This document shows, in pieces, positions 8,351 through 16,166 of a stretch of DNA of 27,198 bases. The stretch is from NCBI GenBank assembly GCA_964353855.1, contig CAYGWX010000027.1, positions 1 through 27,198 of the forward strand, in the 5' to 3' direction. The notes beneath the pieces were generated by a model. That model was not told the DNA's origin and did not search any database. It worked only from the letters and a program-made list of their open reading frames with translations. A program made the translations under genes and the position numbers. The DNA comes from CAYGWX01 sp964353855 [NCBI: uncultured bacterium]. GTDB lineage: Bacteria > Edwardsbacteria > CAYGWX01. Each line of letters starts with the position of its first letter. Within the stretch, counting starts at the first letter, position 1.

Positions 8351-9123
8351 AGGCCTACCTGTCCGTCCTCGGGGAGCAGGTCTACGACAGCCTGACCTAT
8401 GTGGGGGGGGTTTTCACTCTCCTGGGCCGGATTCACGCCGCGTTGCCCTCCCTTTTCAAGCGCTTCAAGCTGACCGTGGAGCAGATGAGCATCATCGGGG
8501 TGAACTCCCTGCCCCTGGTGGCCTTCACCTCGGTGTTCACCGGCATGGTGGCTTCGGTGCAGGCAATGTATCAGATCGCCGGAAAGACCCCGGTCATTTA
8601 TCTGGGATACGGCGTATGCAAGGCTGTGATCATCGAGCTCGGGCCGGTACTCACGGCCCTGGTCGTGGCCGGCAGGGTCGGCGCTTCCATTGCAGCGGAG
8701 CTGGGCACGATGCGCGTCACGGAGCAGATCGATGCCATGGAAAGTCTGGCCCTGGACCCGATCGAATTTCTGGTCCTGCCGCGTTTCGTGGCCGCAGCGA
8801 TCATGCTTCCTGTCCTGGTCGTGTTCGCGGACTTCGTGGCCATCGTCGGCGGAGGGGTGGTCGCGGTGCTCACCCTGCGCGTGGAGCCCCAAGTCTACCT
8901 GGACGGTTTGAGGCTGTATTTCTCGATGCGCGACATCTTCGGCGGGCTTCTCAAGTCCGCGGTATTCGGAATGATCATCGCCACGATGGGCTGTTATCAC
9001 GGGTTTACCACCGGGGGCGGGGCCGAGGGCGTGGGCCGGGCCACGACCCGGGCCGTGGTGGCCTCCTCGCTCCTCATTCTGGTCTGCGACTACCTCGTGG
9101 CGACCACGATCTTCAGGACATGA
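8347..9123 (+). CDS. mlaE: MlaE-type ABC transporter permease
   Basis: The membrane permease of an MCE/Mla-type phospholipid transporter in the inner membrane. From TTG 8347 it has 258 residues; the TTG overlaps the dnaB TGA and has an AGAAGGG-like site about 8 bp upstream. An ATG at 8311 is an alternative with poorer spacing. Family motifs: VAFTSVFTGMVASVQAMYQI (about residues 60-79), ELGPVLTALVVAGRVGASIAAELGTM (about 99-124) and EQIDAMESLALDP, all diagnostic for the MlaE/YrbE family. About five hydrophobic segments. mlaF and mlaD follow directly. Confidence 0.93.
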   Translation: MKAYLSVLGEQVYDSLTYVGGVFTLLGRIHAALPSLFKRFKLTVEQMSIIGVNSLPLVAFTSVFTGMVASVQAMYQIAGKTPVIYLGYGVCKAVIIELGPVLTALVVAGRVGASIAAELGTMRVTEQIDAMESLALDPIEFLVLPRFVAAAIMLPVLVVFADFVAIVGGGVVAVLTLRVEPQVYLDGLRLYFSMRDIFGGLLKSAVFGMIIATMGCYHGFTTGGGAEGVGRATTRAVVASSLLILVCDYLVATTIFRT

Positions 9124-9866
9124 TCCAACTTCAGGATTTGTACAAGTCCTTCCGCCGCCAGCGGGTCCTCGAGGGGGTTACCCTGGAGATCAAAACCGGG
9201 GAGACGATGGTGATCATCGGACGGAGCGGCTGCGGGAAGAGCGTGCTCCTCAAGCATATCATCGGGCTTCTCAGGCCGGACGGGGGGAAGGTCCTGGTGG
9301 AGGGAAAGGACGTGGGCGGCTTGAGCCCGTCGGGATTGAAGGATCTGCGCAAACATTTCGGAATGCTCTTCCAGGGGGCCGCGCTGTTCGACTCCCTGAC
9401 CGTGGGCGAGAACGTGGCCCTGGCTCTGCGGGAGCACCACCGGATGGGCAACGGCAAAGTGGAAGAGATCGTGGCCCGGAAACTCAAGATGGTCGGCCTT
9501 CAAGGGGTCGAGTCCATGAAACCGGCGGAGCTCTCTGGGGGGATGAAAAAACGGGTAGGCCTGGCCCGGGCCATTGCCATGGACCCCCAGTACGTGCTCT
9601 ACGATGAACCCACCACGGGCCTGGACCCGATCATGGCGGACAAGATCAACGAGCTCATCCGTCAGCTCCAGAAGGACCTCTCGATCACCTCGGTGGCCGT
9701 GACCCACGACATGCAGAGTGCCTACAAGATCGCGGACCGCATCGCGATGCTCTACGAGGGCAGGATCATCTTCCTGGGCACACCCCAGGAGATACAGGAC
9801 AGCGCCAGTCCGATCGTGCAGCAGTTCATCCGCGGGGAGTCCTCAGGGCCGATCGAGGCTGGCTGA
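9120..9866 (+). CDS. mlaF: MlaF-type ABC transporter ATPase
   Basis: The ATP-binding subunit that powers MlaE. From ATG 9120 (overlapping the mlaE stop as ATGA) it has 248 residues. Walker A GRSGCGKSVLLKHI near residue 37, Q-loop FQGAALFDSL near 85, signature LSGGMKKRVGLARA near 139, Walker B YVLYDEPTTGLDP near 160, and the H-loop VTHD near 197; the GMKKRVGLARAIA and TTGLDPI spellings are characteristic of the MlaF group. A far longer open frame runs upstream from 8073, but it is out-of-frame overlap with dnaB and mlaE and not coding. Confidence 0.95.
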   Translation: MIQLQDLYKSFRRQRVLEGVTLEIKTGETMVIIGRSGCGKSVLLKHIIGLLRPDGGKVLVEGKDVGGLSPSGLKDLRKHFGMLFQGAALFDSLTVGENVALALREHHRMGNGKVEEIVARKLKMVGLQGVESMKPAELSGGMKKRVGLARAIAMDPQYVLYDEPTTGLDPIMADKINELIRQLQKDLSITSVAVTHDMQSAYKIADRIAMLYEGRIIFLGTPQEIQDSASPIVQQFIRGESSGPIEAG

Positions 9867-9910
9867 GGCCACAGATCATTTCAAAAGCGAACCCTTGAGA
9901 ATGAGGACTT

Positions 9911-10771
9911 ATGGTCGAGCGTGGTAGCGAAGTCAAGGTGGGTGCCGTGGTCGTCATCGCCATCCTGATCGCGGTCTTCGGGGTTATCTGGCTCTCCGAA
10001 GCCCGGTTCAAGGGCCAACATTACGAGGTCAAGGCCCTGTTCAACGATACCGGCGGGCTGCGGGAGGGGGACGGAGTCACGGTCCTCGGGGTGCGCAAGG
10101 GCAAGGTCCAGAGCATCCGCTTAGTCAAGGATAAGATCGAGATCACCCTGCTGATCGAAAGGGACATCCAGCTCAAGAAGGATGCCCGGGCCTTCATCGT
10201 GGACGTAGGCATGATGGGCGACAAACGGATGTACATAACCCCGGGCTCGAGTCCGGACCCTCTGCCTCCGGGGCAGCCCATCCAGGGCACCCTTAGCGTG
10301 GGCATCACCGAAACCATCGCCCGGTTCGGGATGGTCGCGGTCCGGGCCGAGGAGATCCTGGCTACGCTCCAGGAGAAGGTGATCTCCGAGGAAAACGTGA
10401 AGTCCGTGCGCACCTCCCTGGACAATCTCCAGGTGGCGACCGCGGACTTGCGCAAGCTCCTGGAGGAGAACCAGGGCGACGTCCGGACCTCGGTCAAGGA
10501 CTTCAAGGTCGCCTCCTCGGCGATGCGCAAGATCGCCGAGGGAAGCCAGCCGCGTATCGAGACGACCCTGACCCGGTTGGAATCAGCCTCGTCCCGCCTG
10601 GACTCCCTGATGGCCAAAGCCCAAAGCGATAAGGGCACGATGGGAAAGCTCCTGAACGATAAGACGCTTTATGAGGATATGAAGCGCACCGTTGCCGACG
10701 TGGATGACCTGGTCAAGGACGTGAAGGCGAATCCCAAAAAGTACTTCTCGCTGACCGTGTTTGGGAAGTAA
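9911..10771 (+). CDS. mlaD: MlaD-type MCE-domain lipid-transport protein
   Basis: Periplasmic lipid-binding component anchored in the inner membrane, working with MlaE and MlaF. 286 residues: a single N-terminal membrane anchor at about 10-28, then one MCE domain at about 38-115 (FNDTGGLREGDGVTVLGVRKGKVQSI and the DVGMMGDKRMYITPGS segment), followed by a helical tail that in homologues forms a channel. The tail shows coiled-coil periodicity around residues 155-260 and the TMGKLLNDKTLYEDM motif common in MlaD proteins outside proteobacteria. It is 44 bp after mlaF. No mlaC or mlaB homologue follows, normal for many non-proteobacterial systems. Confidence 0.9.
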   Translation: MVERGSEVKVGAVVVIAILIAVFGVIWLSEARFKGQHYEVKALFNDTGGLREGDGVTVLGVRKGKVQSIRLVKDKIEITLLIERDIQLKKDARAFIVDVGMMGDKRMYITPGSSPDPLPPGQPIQGTLSVGITETIARFGMVAVRAEEILATLQEKVISEENVKSVRTSLDNLQVATADLRKLLEENQGDVRTSVKDFKVASSAMRKIAEGSQPRIETTLTRLESASSRLDSLMAKAQSDKGTMGKLLNDKTLYEDMKRTVADVDDLVKDVKANPKKYFSLTVFGK

Positions 10772-10788
10772 CTGAGGGGTAAGGAGCC

Positions 10789-12153
10789 GTGATCCCTCGG
10801 GGCCAGAAGACCCTGTTCATCTGCCAGCAGTGCGGGCACGACTCCCAGAAGTGGCTGGGGAAGTGCCCGTCCTGCGGGGGATGGAACACCTTAGTTGAGG
10901 AAGTCGTCCGTCCCCAGAAACGCTCTCCATCCCGTGCTCCGTCGGGAGGATATGCCGAGCCCAAGCGTCTCTCTGAGATCGCGTCCTCCTCCTCTCAGAG
11001 GCTCCTGACCGGGATCGGAGAGCTGGACCGGGTTCTCGGAGGGGGCATCGTTCCGGGCTCCCTCATTCTGATCGGGGGCGATCCGGGCATCGGGAAATCC
11101 ACCCTGACCCTGCAGTTAGGAGAGCAGGTCGCCAGGCAGGGCGTGGTGACCCTGTACGTATCGGGCGAGGAGTCCCTCGAGCAGACCAAGTTAAGAGCCG
11201 GCCGCCTCGGAGCGTCCTCGGAAAACCTCTTTGTTCTGGCCGAGACCGACTTGGAGGCGGTCAAGGAGAATGTCCAGAGGCTTTCCCCGAGAGCCCTGAT
11301 CGTTGATTCCATCCAGACCATGTTTCGCCCGGACTTGGCGTCCAGCCCGGGAAGCGTGGGACAGGTCCGGGAATGCGGTGCGGAGCTGTTGCGGATGGCT
11401 AAATCCAAAGGCGTGGCGACCTTTCTGGTCGGCCATGTGACCAAGGATGGCACCCTGGCCGGTCCGCGGACCTTGGAGCACATCGTGGATACGGTGCTCT
11501 ATTTCGAGGGCGACCGGCACCAGGCCTACCGCATCCTGCGGGCCGTGAAGAACCGATTCGGGGCCACAGACGAGATCGGGGTGTTCGAGATGACCGGCGA
11601 GGGCCTGCTGGGCGTGGAGAACCCCTCCCAGGTCTTTCTGTCAGAGCGCTCTGCGGAGCAAGGCGGATCGGCTGTGGTCTGTGCTCTGGAGGGGACGAGG
11701 CCTCTCCTCGTAGAGGTTCAGGCCCTGGTCGCTCCCGCGAACTACGGGGTCCCCCAGCGCGTGGCCAACGGGGTGGACCACCGCCGCCTGTCCATGCTTC
11801 TGGCCGTGCTCGAGCGACGGGCGGGGATCTCTCTCGGAATGCGGGACGTGTTCGTAAACGCCGCTGGGGGGGTCCGCCTGGAGGACCCCGGGGTGGACCT
11901 GGGCATTCTGGTGGCCGTAGCCTCAAGTTCCAAGGACAAGCCCATTCATAAGGGAGTCGTGGCCATCGGAGAGGTCGGATTGGGCGGGGAGGTCCGCCCG
12001 GCCAGCCAGAACGATGGTCGGCTCAAGGAGGCGCGAAAATTGGGGTTCACGGTCTGCGTGATGGCGGATTCCAAGCGGTCTGGTCCGGTTCCAAAAGGCC
12101 TGAAGGTGATCCTGGTCCGTGATATCCGTCAGGCCCTGTCGGCGCTCTTTTAG
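10789..12153 (+). CDS. radA: DNA repair protein RadA
   Basis: A 454-residue branch-migration ATPase of recombination repair. Starts at GTG 10789 with a GTAAGGAG ribosome-binding site. A four-cysteine zinc finger at Cys12, Cys15, Cys26 and Cys29 (CQQC...CPSC), Walker A GGDPGIGKST at 96-105, the RadA-specific KNRFG motif at 254-258, and a C-terminal Lon-protease-like domain (about 285-454) containing GVRLEDPGVDLGILVAVASS. The gene is 17 bp after mlaD. In Bacillus the order is radA-disA-yacL-ispD-ispF; here disA is missing between radA and yacL. Confidence 0.95.
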   Translation: MIPRGQKTLFICQQCGHDSQKWLGKCPSCGGWNTLVEEVVRPQKRSPSRAPSGGYAEPKRLSEIASSSSQRLLTGIGELDRVLGGGIVPGSLILIGGDPGIGKSTLTLQLGEQVARQGVVTLYVSGEESLEQTKLRAGRLGASSENLFVLAETDLEAVKENVQRLSPRALIVDSIQTMFRPDLASSPGSVGQVRECGAELLRMAKSKGVATFLVGHVTKDGTLAGPRTLEHIVDTVLYFEGDRHQAYRILRAVKNRFGATDEIGVFEMTGEGLLGVENPSQVFLSERSAEQGGSAVVCALEGTRPLLVEVQALVAPANYGVPQRVANGVDHRRLSMLLAVLERRAGISLGMRDVFVNAAGGVRLEDPGVDLGILVAVASSSKDKPIHKGVVAIGEVGLGGEVRPASQNDGRLKEARKLGFTVCVMADSKRSGPVPKGLKVILVRDIRQALSALF

Positions 12154-12165
12154 GATTTCCGCCCC

Positions 12166-12194
12166 TTGCCAATTCGCTCGAAATGGAGTATAAT
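12166..12194 (+). promoter_or_regulatory. Sigma70-type promoter for yacL-ispD-ispF
   Basis: TTGCCA at 12166-12171 (5 of 6 consensus), 17-bp spacer, and TATAAT at 12189-12194, starting 13 bp after the radA stop. It predicts a leader of about 128 bases before the yacL GTG. Confidence 0.8.
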
Positions 12195-12250
12195 AATCCA
12201 ATACATAAGCAGGATCCGGAGTATAGGTTTGGATCATAAAAAATGCATCC

Positions 12251-12319
12251 ATGCGAAAGGAGGTGAAAAGAAGGAGGATCTCATGGTTTATCTCTCAAGT
12301 CCTATCGGAAAGGAGGTGA
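12251..12319 (+). CDS. Possible 22-residue leader peptide upstream of yacL
   Basis: ATG 12251 opens 22 codons reading MRKEVKRRRISWFISQVLS followed by ERR and a TGA at 12317-12319. It is in the same frame as yacL, and its stop codon is embedded in the AAAGGAGGTGA element that serves as the yacL ribosome-binding site. It has no clear ribosome-binding site of its own (one AAAGGAGGTGA lies inside it at 12256-12266, too late for this start). A competing start at ATG 12283 with a perfect AAGGAGG at 12271-12277 opens another frame. Existence is uncertain; position and composition (very basic) are what is seen. Confidence 0.3.
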   Translation: MRKEVKRRRISWFISQVLSERR

Positions 12320-12328
12320 CTTCGAGCT

Positions 12329-13156
12329 GTGGTTATAGCGGTGAGGATATTTCTGATTCTATTATGCGGAGTGATCGGATATCTTCTCGGGTTCAATTTT
12401 GGCGGTGCGAAACTGATCTGGAGTGGTCTCGGGGCGATCCTGGGCGTGCTCCTGGCCGGGTCCATCTTAGGGATCCTGTGGATCGAAGCCCGGGCCCGGA
12501 CAGCGGGCAAGGTCGCGCGCCCCAAGGCGTCCCCCCGAAGCGGGGGCGACAAAATTCTGGATACCAGCGTCATCATCGATGGCCGGATCGCGGAGATCTG
12601 TCAGAGTGGCTTCGTCGAGGGTAATCTCATCATCCCCAAATTCGTCCTGCGGGAACTTCAATATATCGCCGACTCCCCGGACCCGCTGCGGCGGGCCAAG
12701 GGCCGGAGGGGGCTGGACGTGCTCGCCCAGCTCCAGCAGAACCGGCTGGTGAGCGTGCAGATCGATGATACCGAGTTCCCGGAGATCAAGGAAGTGGATG
12801 CCAAGCTGGTGAAGATGGCCGAGTCTTTTAAGGCCAAGATCATGACCAACGACTTCAACCTCAACAAGGTGGCCGCCCTGCACGGGGTGCCGGTCCTGAA
12901 CCTCAACGAGCTTTCCAATGCCCTGCGGCCGATCTTTTTGCCGGGCGAGGAGCTCTCCCTTTATCTCGTCAAGCGCGGCACCGGACCCAACCAGGGGGTC
13001 GGGTATCTGGAAGATGGCACGATGGTGGTGGTGGACGACGGAGCCACCAAGCTCGGCCGGACCATGGACGTGCAGGTGACCAGCACGATCCAGACCTCGG
13101 CCGGAAGGATGGTGTTTGCAAAGATCAAGCTGAAGATGATGCAGGCCTCTAAATGA
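12329..13156 (+). CDS. YacL-like PIN-TRAM domain protein
   Basis: A 275-residue membrane-tethered putative ribonuclease. Two hydrophobic segments at about 3-22 and 31-50; a PIN domain at about 75-195 (acidic Asp-rich start ILDTSVIIDGRI, then ELQYIADSPDPLRRAKGRRGLDVL, and IMTNDFNLNKVA with the catalytic acids); and a TRAM domain at about 205-270 (VGYLEDGTMVVVDDGATKLG). The domain order and position before ispD match Bacillus YacL, whose substrate is not firmly established. Start is GTG 12329 with AAAGGAGGTGA at 12309-12319. The stop overlaps ispD (ATGA). Confidence 0.9.
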   Translation: MVIAVRIFLILLCGVIGYLLGFNFGGAKLIWSGLGAILGVLLAGSILGILWIEARARTAGKVARPKASPRSGGDKILDTSVIIDGRIAEICQSGFVEGNLIIPKFVLRELQYIADSPDPLRRAKGRRGLDVLAQLQQNRLVSVQIDDTEFPEIKEVDAKLVKMAESFKAKIMTNDFNLNKVAALHGVPVLNLNELSNALRPIFLPGEELSLYLVKRGTGPNQGVGYLEDGTMVVVDDGATKLGRTMDVQVTSTIQTSAGRMVFAKIKLKMMQASK

Positions 13157-13839
13157 AGACCGTCGCCCTGGTGGTGGCCGGAGGGCGCGGTGCAAGGATG
13201 GGGGGGGGTATCCCCAAGCAGTTCCTTCGCTTGGGGAAGCTCCCCCTCCTCGTTCATGCCCTCCTCGTTTTCCAGCGGTCCCGGCGGATCTCGCAGATCG
13301 TGCTCGTGGTTCCGAAAGGATTCGGCGGCCGGGCCGAAGCGCTGGTCGGGAGACACCGTCTGGGCAAGGTGGTCTGCGTGGTTATGGGGGGGAAGGAGAG
13401 GCAGGACTCCGTGCTCCTCGGGCTTCGGGCTGCACCCCAGGACGCCGACATCGTCTTGATCCACGACGCCGCACGGCCCGGCGTTACCCGAAACCTGGTC
13501 GAGGGCCCTATCCGGAGGCTCCTGAGAAAAAAGGAAGGCGTCTTGGTGGCGATCCCGGTGGCCGATACCCTCAAGCGCGTGGAAAAGGGGATGGTCATTG
13601 CCACGCTCGACCGGAGCGTGCTTTGGCGCGCTCAAACCCCTCAAGTCTTTCCCTATCCCGGGATCCTCCAGGCCTATGAGAGGGCGGAACGGGAGGATTT
13701 CCGGGCCACGGACGACGCCGCCATCTATCAATGGGCAGGAGGGAGGGTGAGCATTTTCCCCGGGGAGGAAACGAACCTGAAGGTTACGACTCGACAGGAC
13801 CTGCGCCTGGCCAGAGTCCTTTTCGAAACGAACTTTTGA
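13153..13839 (+). CDS. ispD: 2-C-methyl-D-erythritol 4-phosphate cytidylyltransferase
   Basis: Third step of the MEP isoprenoid pathway: joins CTP and MEP to give CDP-ME. 228 residues, normal size. The CTP-binding segment GGRGARMGGGIPKQF lies near residues 10-24, the conserved HDAARPGVT near 105, and the WRAQTPQVFPY motif near 157, which is diagnostic for IspD; the late TDDAAIY segment contains further active-site residues. Starts at ATG 13153, overlapping the yacL stop, and is followed 15 bp later by ispF. Confidence 0.95.
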   Translation: MKTVALVVAGGRGARMGGGIPKQFLRLGKLPLLVHALLVFQRSRRISQIVLVVPKGFGGRAEALVGRHRLGKVVCVVMGGKERQDSVLLGLRAAPQDADIVLIHDAARPGVTRNLVEGPIRRLLRKKEGVLVAIPVADTLKRVEKGMVIATLDRSVLWRAQTPQVFPYPGILQAYERAEREDFRATDDAAIYQWAGGRVSIFPGEETNLKVTTRQDLRLARVLFETNF

Positions 13840-13854
13840 TCCCGTGAGCAACGG

Positions 13855-14373
13855 ATGATGAATCCTTCCTCTTCGCCCCTCGGTGCCCAGCTTCGCATCG
13901 GGTTCGGCTACGACATCCATCGCCTGGCCAAGGGCCGCGCCCTCATCCTGGGCGGGGTGCGCATCCCCTTTGACCGGGGTCTCTCCGGTCACTCCGATGC
14001 GGACGTGATCTGCCATGCCGTGGCCGATGCCCTGCTCGGGGCCGCGGCCCTCGGAGACATCGGCACGCACTTCCCCAACGACGATCCCGTCTGGAAGGAC
14101 GCGGACAGCCTGTTCCTGTTGACGCTGGTGATCGACAGGGTCCGAAAGGCAGGATACCTGCCGGTCAACGTGGATGCCACCCTGATCTCCGAAAAACCCA
14201 AGATCGCCGCTTATGCCAGAACCATGCGTTCCCACATCGGCAAAGCCCTCCGGCTGCCGGTGAGCGCGGTGTCCGTTAAGGCCACGACCAACGAAGGGCT
14301 GGGCACCCTCGGTCGGTGCCAGGGGATGGCCTGCCTGGCCGTTGCCTTGCTTCAAGAGAAGAGTAGAAAGTGA
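13855..14373 (+). CDS. ispF: 2-C-methyl-D-erythritol 2,4-cyclodiphosphate synthase
   Basis: Fifth MEP-pathway step: cyclises CDP-ME 2-phosphate to MEcPP. 172 residues, slightly longer than usual due to an N-terminal tail. The metal-binding DxH (GYDIHRL) is near residue 21, HSDADVICHA near 45, the GDIGTHFPNDD segment near 67, and the ATTNEGLGTLGR near 143 that binds the substrate. Two adjacent ATGs at 13855 and 13858 are possible. IspE of the same pathway is not in this window. No terminator follows; the DedA gene begins 70 bp later after a repeat. Confidence 0.95.
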   Translation: MMNPSSSPLGAQLRIGFGYDIHRLAKGRALILGGVRIPFDRGLSGHSDADVICHAVADALLGAAALGDIGTHFPNDDPVWKDADSLFLLTLVIDRVRKAGYLPVNVDATLISEKPKIAAYARTMRSHIGKALRLPVSAVSVKATTNEGLGTLGRCQGMACLAVALLQEKSRK

Positions 14374-14405
14374 TAACGAGAGAAGGAAAAAGGGACAGAG
14401 GCCGT

Positions 14406-14443
14406 TCAATTTTCAACCCTCAATTTTCAACCCTCAATTTTCA
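14406..14443 (+). repeat. Three-unit AT-rich tandem repeat directly before the DedA start
   Basis: The unit CAATTTTCAACCCT occurs twice in full and a third time as CAATTTTCA, running straight into the ATG of the DedA gene at 14444. It is out of character with the GC-rich surroundings and leaves no ribosome-binding site. Confidence 0.7.
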
Positions 14444-15040
14444 ATGACCGAAGGGACCTTCTCCCTCCTTGCTCACCCGCCTGCCCTGTATCTCCTCCTC
14501 TTCGCCTCCGCCCTCCTGGAGAGCCTTTTTCCCCCCTGGCCCTCGGATGTCGTGACTCTCTACGGCGCCTATATCGTGGGTCGGGGAAAAGCCAGCCTCG
14601 CGCTGGCTTTCCTCGCTGTGGTTAGCGGAAGTCTGCTGGGAGTGATGGCGCTTTTTTATCTCGGGAGGTGGAAGGGCCGGGCCTTGTTCAAACCGGGGAG
14701 AAAGGTCTTTTCCCTGGAGCGTCTTCAGGGTGTAGAGAGGCTCTTCGCCCGGCACGGCCTGTGGATTTTGGCCGTGAACCGTTTCCTCGCCGGGGTCCGG
14801 GCCCTCATCTTCCTCGTAGCCGGGGTGGCCGCATTTCCCGCTGGCAGGGTCTGGGGCTTGGCGGCCGTCAGCGTGGTTCTCTGGAATGCCCTCCTGTTCT
14901 GGCTCGGTGGCCTGTTCGGACTGGAGTCTCAGGGCCTCGTCCGGCGCATTGTCTGGATCACGACCACCCTGGTCCTGGTCGGCGCCGGGGTTTTATACCT
15001 GAACGCCAAGCTCCGCCGCGAGATGAAAGTCAGCGGATAG
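14444..15040 (+). CDS. DedA-family membrane protein (first copy)
   Basis: A 198-residue DedA/SNARE-associated-Golgi-type protein, several of which are polyprenyl-phosphate or phospholipid flippases with roles in membrane homeostasis. Hydrophobic segments at about 13-30, 44-72, 100-125, 135-160 and 170-190; the early acidic ALLESLFPPWPSD and the late FLAGVRALIFLVAGVAAFP motif with a conserved Arg are DedA signatures. The open frame extends up to 14342, but that part is ispF shadow and the tandem repeat; ATG 14444 is chosen because it gives the family-typical N-terminus. No SD is present. Confidence 0.85.
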   Translation: MTEGTFSLLAHPPALYLLLFASALLESLFPPWPSDVVTLYGAYIVGRGKASLALAFLAVVSGSLLGVMALFYLGRWKGRALFKPGRKVFSLERLQGVERLFARHGLWILAVNRFLAGVRALIFLVAGVAAFPAGRVWGLAAVSVVLWNALLFWLGGLFGLESQGLVRRIVWITTTLVLVGAGVLYLNAKLRREMKVSG

Positions 15041-15046
15041 AAGTCA

Positions 15047-15096
15047 CTTTTCATTTTAAAATGTTAATTTTGCATTTTTCACTGAGTCTTTTAATG
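15047..15096 (+). repeat. AT-rich intergenic repeat, related to the copy at 16505
   Basis: The core TTTAAAATGTTAATTTTGCA followed by TTTTTCACTGAG aligns with 16515-16546 (TTTAAAATGTTAACTTTGCA then TTTTTCAATGAG), differing at about two positions in that core. It fills the gap between the first DedA gene and prsW. Confidence 0.75.
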
Positions 15097-15101
15097 TAAC
15101 C

Positions 15102-16103
15102 ATGGAGCTCTGCTTCCTCGGCCTCCCGCTCGCCTTTCTTGCCGCAGCCATCCCCACGGTCTTCTGGGTTCTGCTGATCGGCTGGTTCGACCGCTACGAG
15201 AAGGAACCCCGGGTTCTCCTCGGTGTAGCCTTTATCTGGGGCAGCGTGGGAAGCCTGTTTCTGTCGATCATCGTGGAGGTCATCCTCGGCCTTCCGGTCA
15301 GCCTCCTCGGGGGGAACCTGGCGAGCATCATGGGCTCCAGCGTCCTGGCTCCGGTCACCGAGGAGGTCTCCAAGGGCCTGATGATCCTTCTCTTCTTCGT
15401 ATTTGCGCACCGGGAGTTCGACGACCTCCTGGACGGGATCATCTACGGCGCGATCATCGGGGCCGGGTTCGCGATGAGCGAGAACTTCCTCTATTTCATC
15501 AGCAAGTTCGCCCAGGGGGGTATTGGCGGGCTGGCGGCCCTGGCCGTGATGCGGGCCGGGGTCTTCGGGTTCTCGCATTCCCTGTACACCGGAATCACCG
15601 GCGCGGGTTTCGGGCTCATCCGCTATTCCAAGAGATGGACGCCTAAGTTGCTTTTCCCTCTGCTCTTCCTGGCCCTTGGGGTGGGGGTGCACGCTACGCA
15701 CAACCTGTTCATCGAGCTGACCCGCTACCAGCAGTGGGCTTTTATCATGACGATCTTCAGCGACTGGGGCTGGCTTCTCGTGCTGGTCGTGGTCGCCCTC
15801 CTGGCCATGCGCCAGGAGAAGCGCTGGATCCAGCAAGAGCTCCGGACCGAGGTGGAGCTGGGGACCCTGAGCCAGGGGGAATACGAGGTCGTCGGGTCCT
15901 ACGGGAACCGCCTCTCCCGGCGGATCCGGCGCTTCGCGGATGACGGCCTTCGGGCTTATTTTCGCCTGGGAAGGTTCTATCAACTGGCTACGGAACTTGC
16001 CTTCAAGCGCCATGAGATGGCCGTGATGGGCAACGAGGAGGGCCACTCCGCAGAGATTCAGGCTCTGCGTCAGCGCATCGCCGACCTCCGGGCGAAGCTT
16101 TAA
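15102..16103 (+). CDS. PrsW-family intramembrane metalloprotease
   Basis: A 333-residue membrane protease of the PrsW group (the Bacillus member cleaves the anti-sigma factor RsiW). About eight hydrophobic segments cover residues 1-245, then a soluble helical tail of about 85 residues. The expected catalytic motifs are all present: PVTEEVSK with Glu87-Glu88, FDDLLDGIIYG at 106-116, FAMSEN with Glu127, HSLYT with His159, and VHATHN with His197 and His200. The start ATG 15102 lies a few bases after an AT-rich repeat and lacks an SD. It sits between two DedA genes; a role in envelope-stress signalling is inference. No sigma/anti-sigma pair is nearby. Confidence 0.9.
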   Translation: MELCFLGLPLAFLAAAIPTVFWVLLIGWFDRYEKEPRVLLGVAFIWGSVGSLFLSIIVEVILGLPVSLLGGNLASIMGSSVLAPVTEEVSKGLMILLFFVFAHREFDDLLDGIIYGAIIGAGFAMSENFLYFISKFAQGGIGGLAALAVMRAGVFGFSHSLYTGITGAGFGLIRYSKRWTPKLLFPLLFLALGVGVHATHNLFIELTRYQQWAFIMTIFSDWGWLLVLVVVALLAMRQEKRWIQQELRTEVELGTLSQGEYEVVGSYGNRLSRRIRRFADDGLRAYFRLGRFYQLATELAFKRHEMAVMGNEEGHSAEIQALRQRIADLRAKL

Positions 16104-16166
16104 GTCCGGGCCGTTAATAAGATAAATGGAAAACCCTTTGGACGAAAGGATGAGCTGTCCGAGCGC

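Noticed and set aside
8073-9119. Long upstream extension of the mlaF frame
   Set aside because: Before 9120 the frame is Arg/Pro/Gly-rich and overlaps dnaB and mlaE in another frame; MlaF homology begins at ATG 9120.
12166-12624. 152-codon frame over the yacL leader and 5' end
   Set aside because: From 12329 on it overlaps yacL out of frame and is low-complexity; only the ATG 12283 with its ribosome-binding site is of interest, treated as a leader feature.
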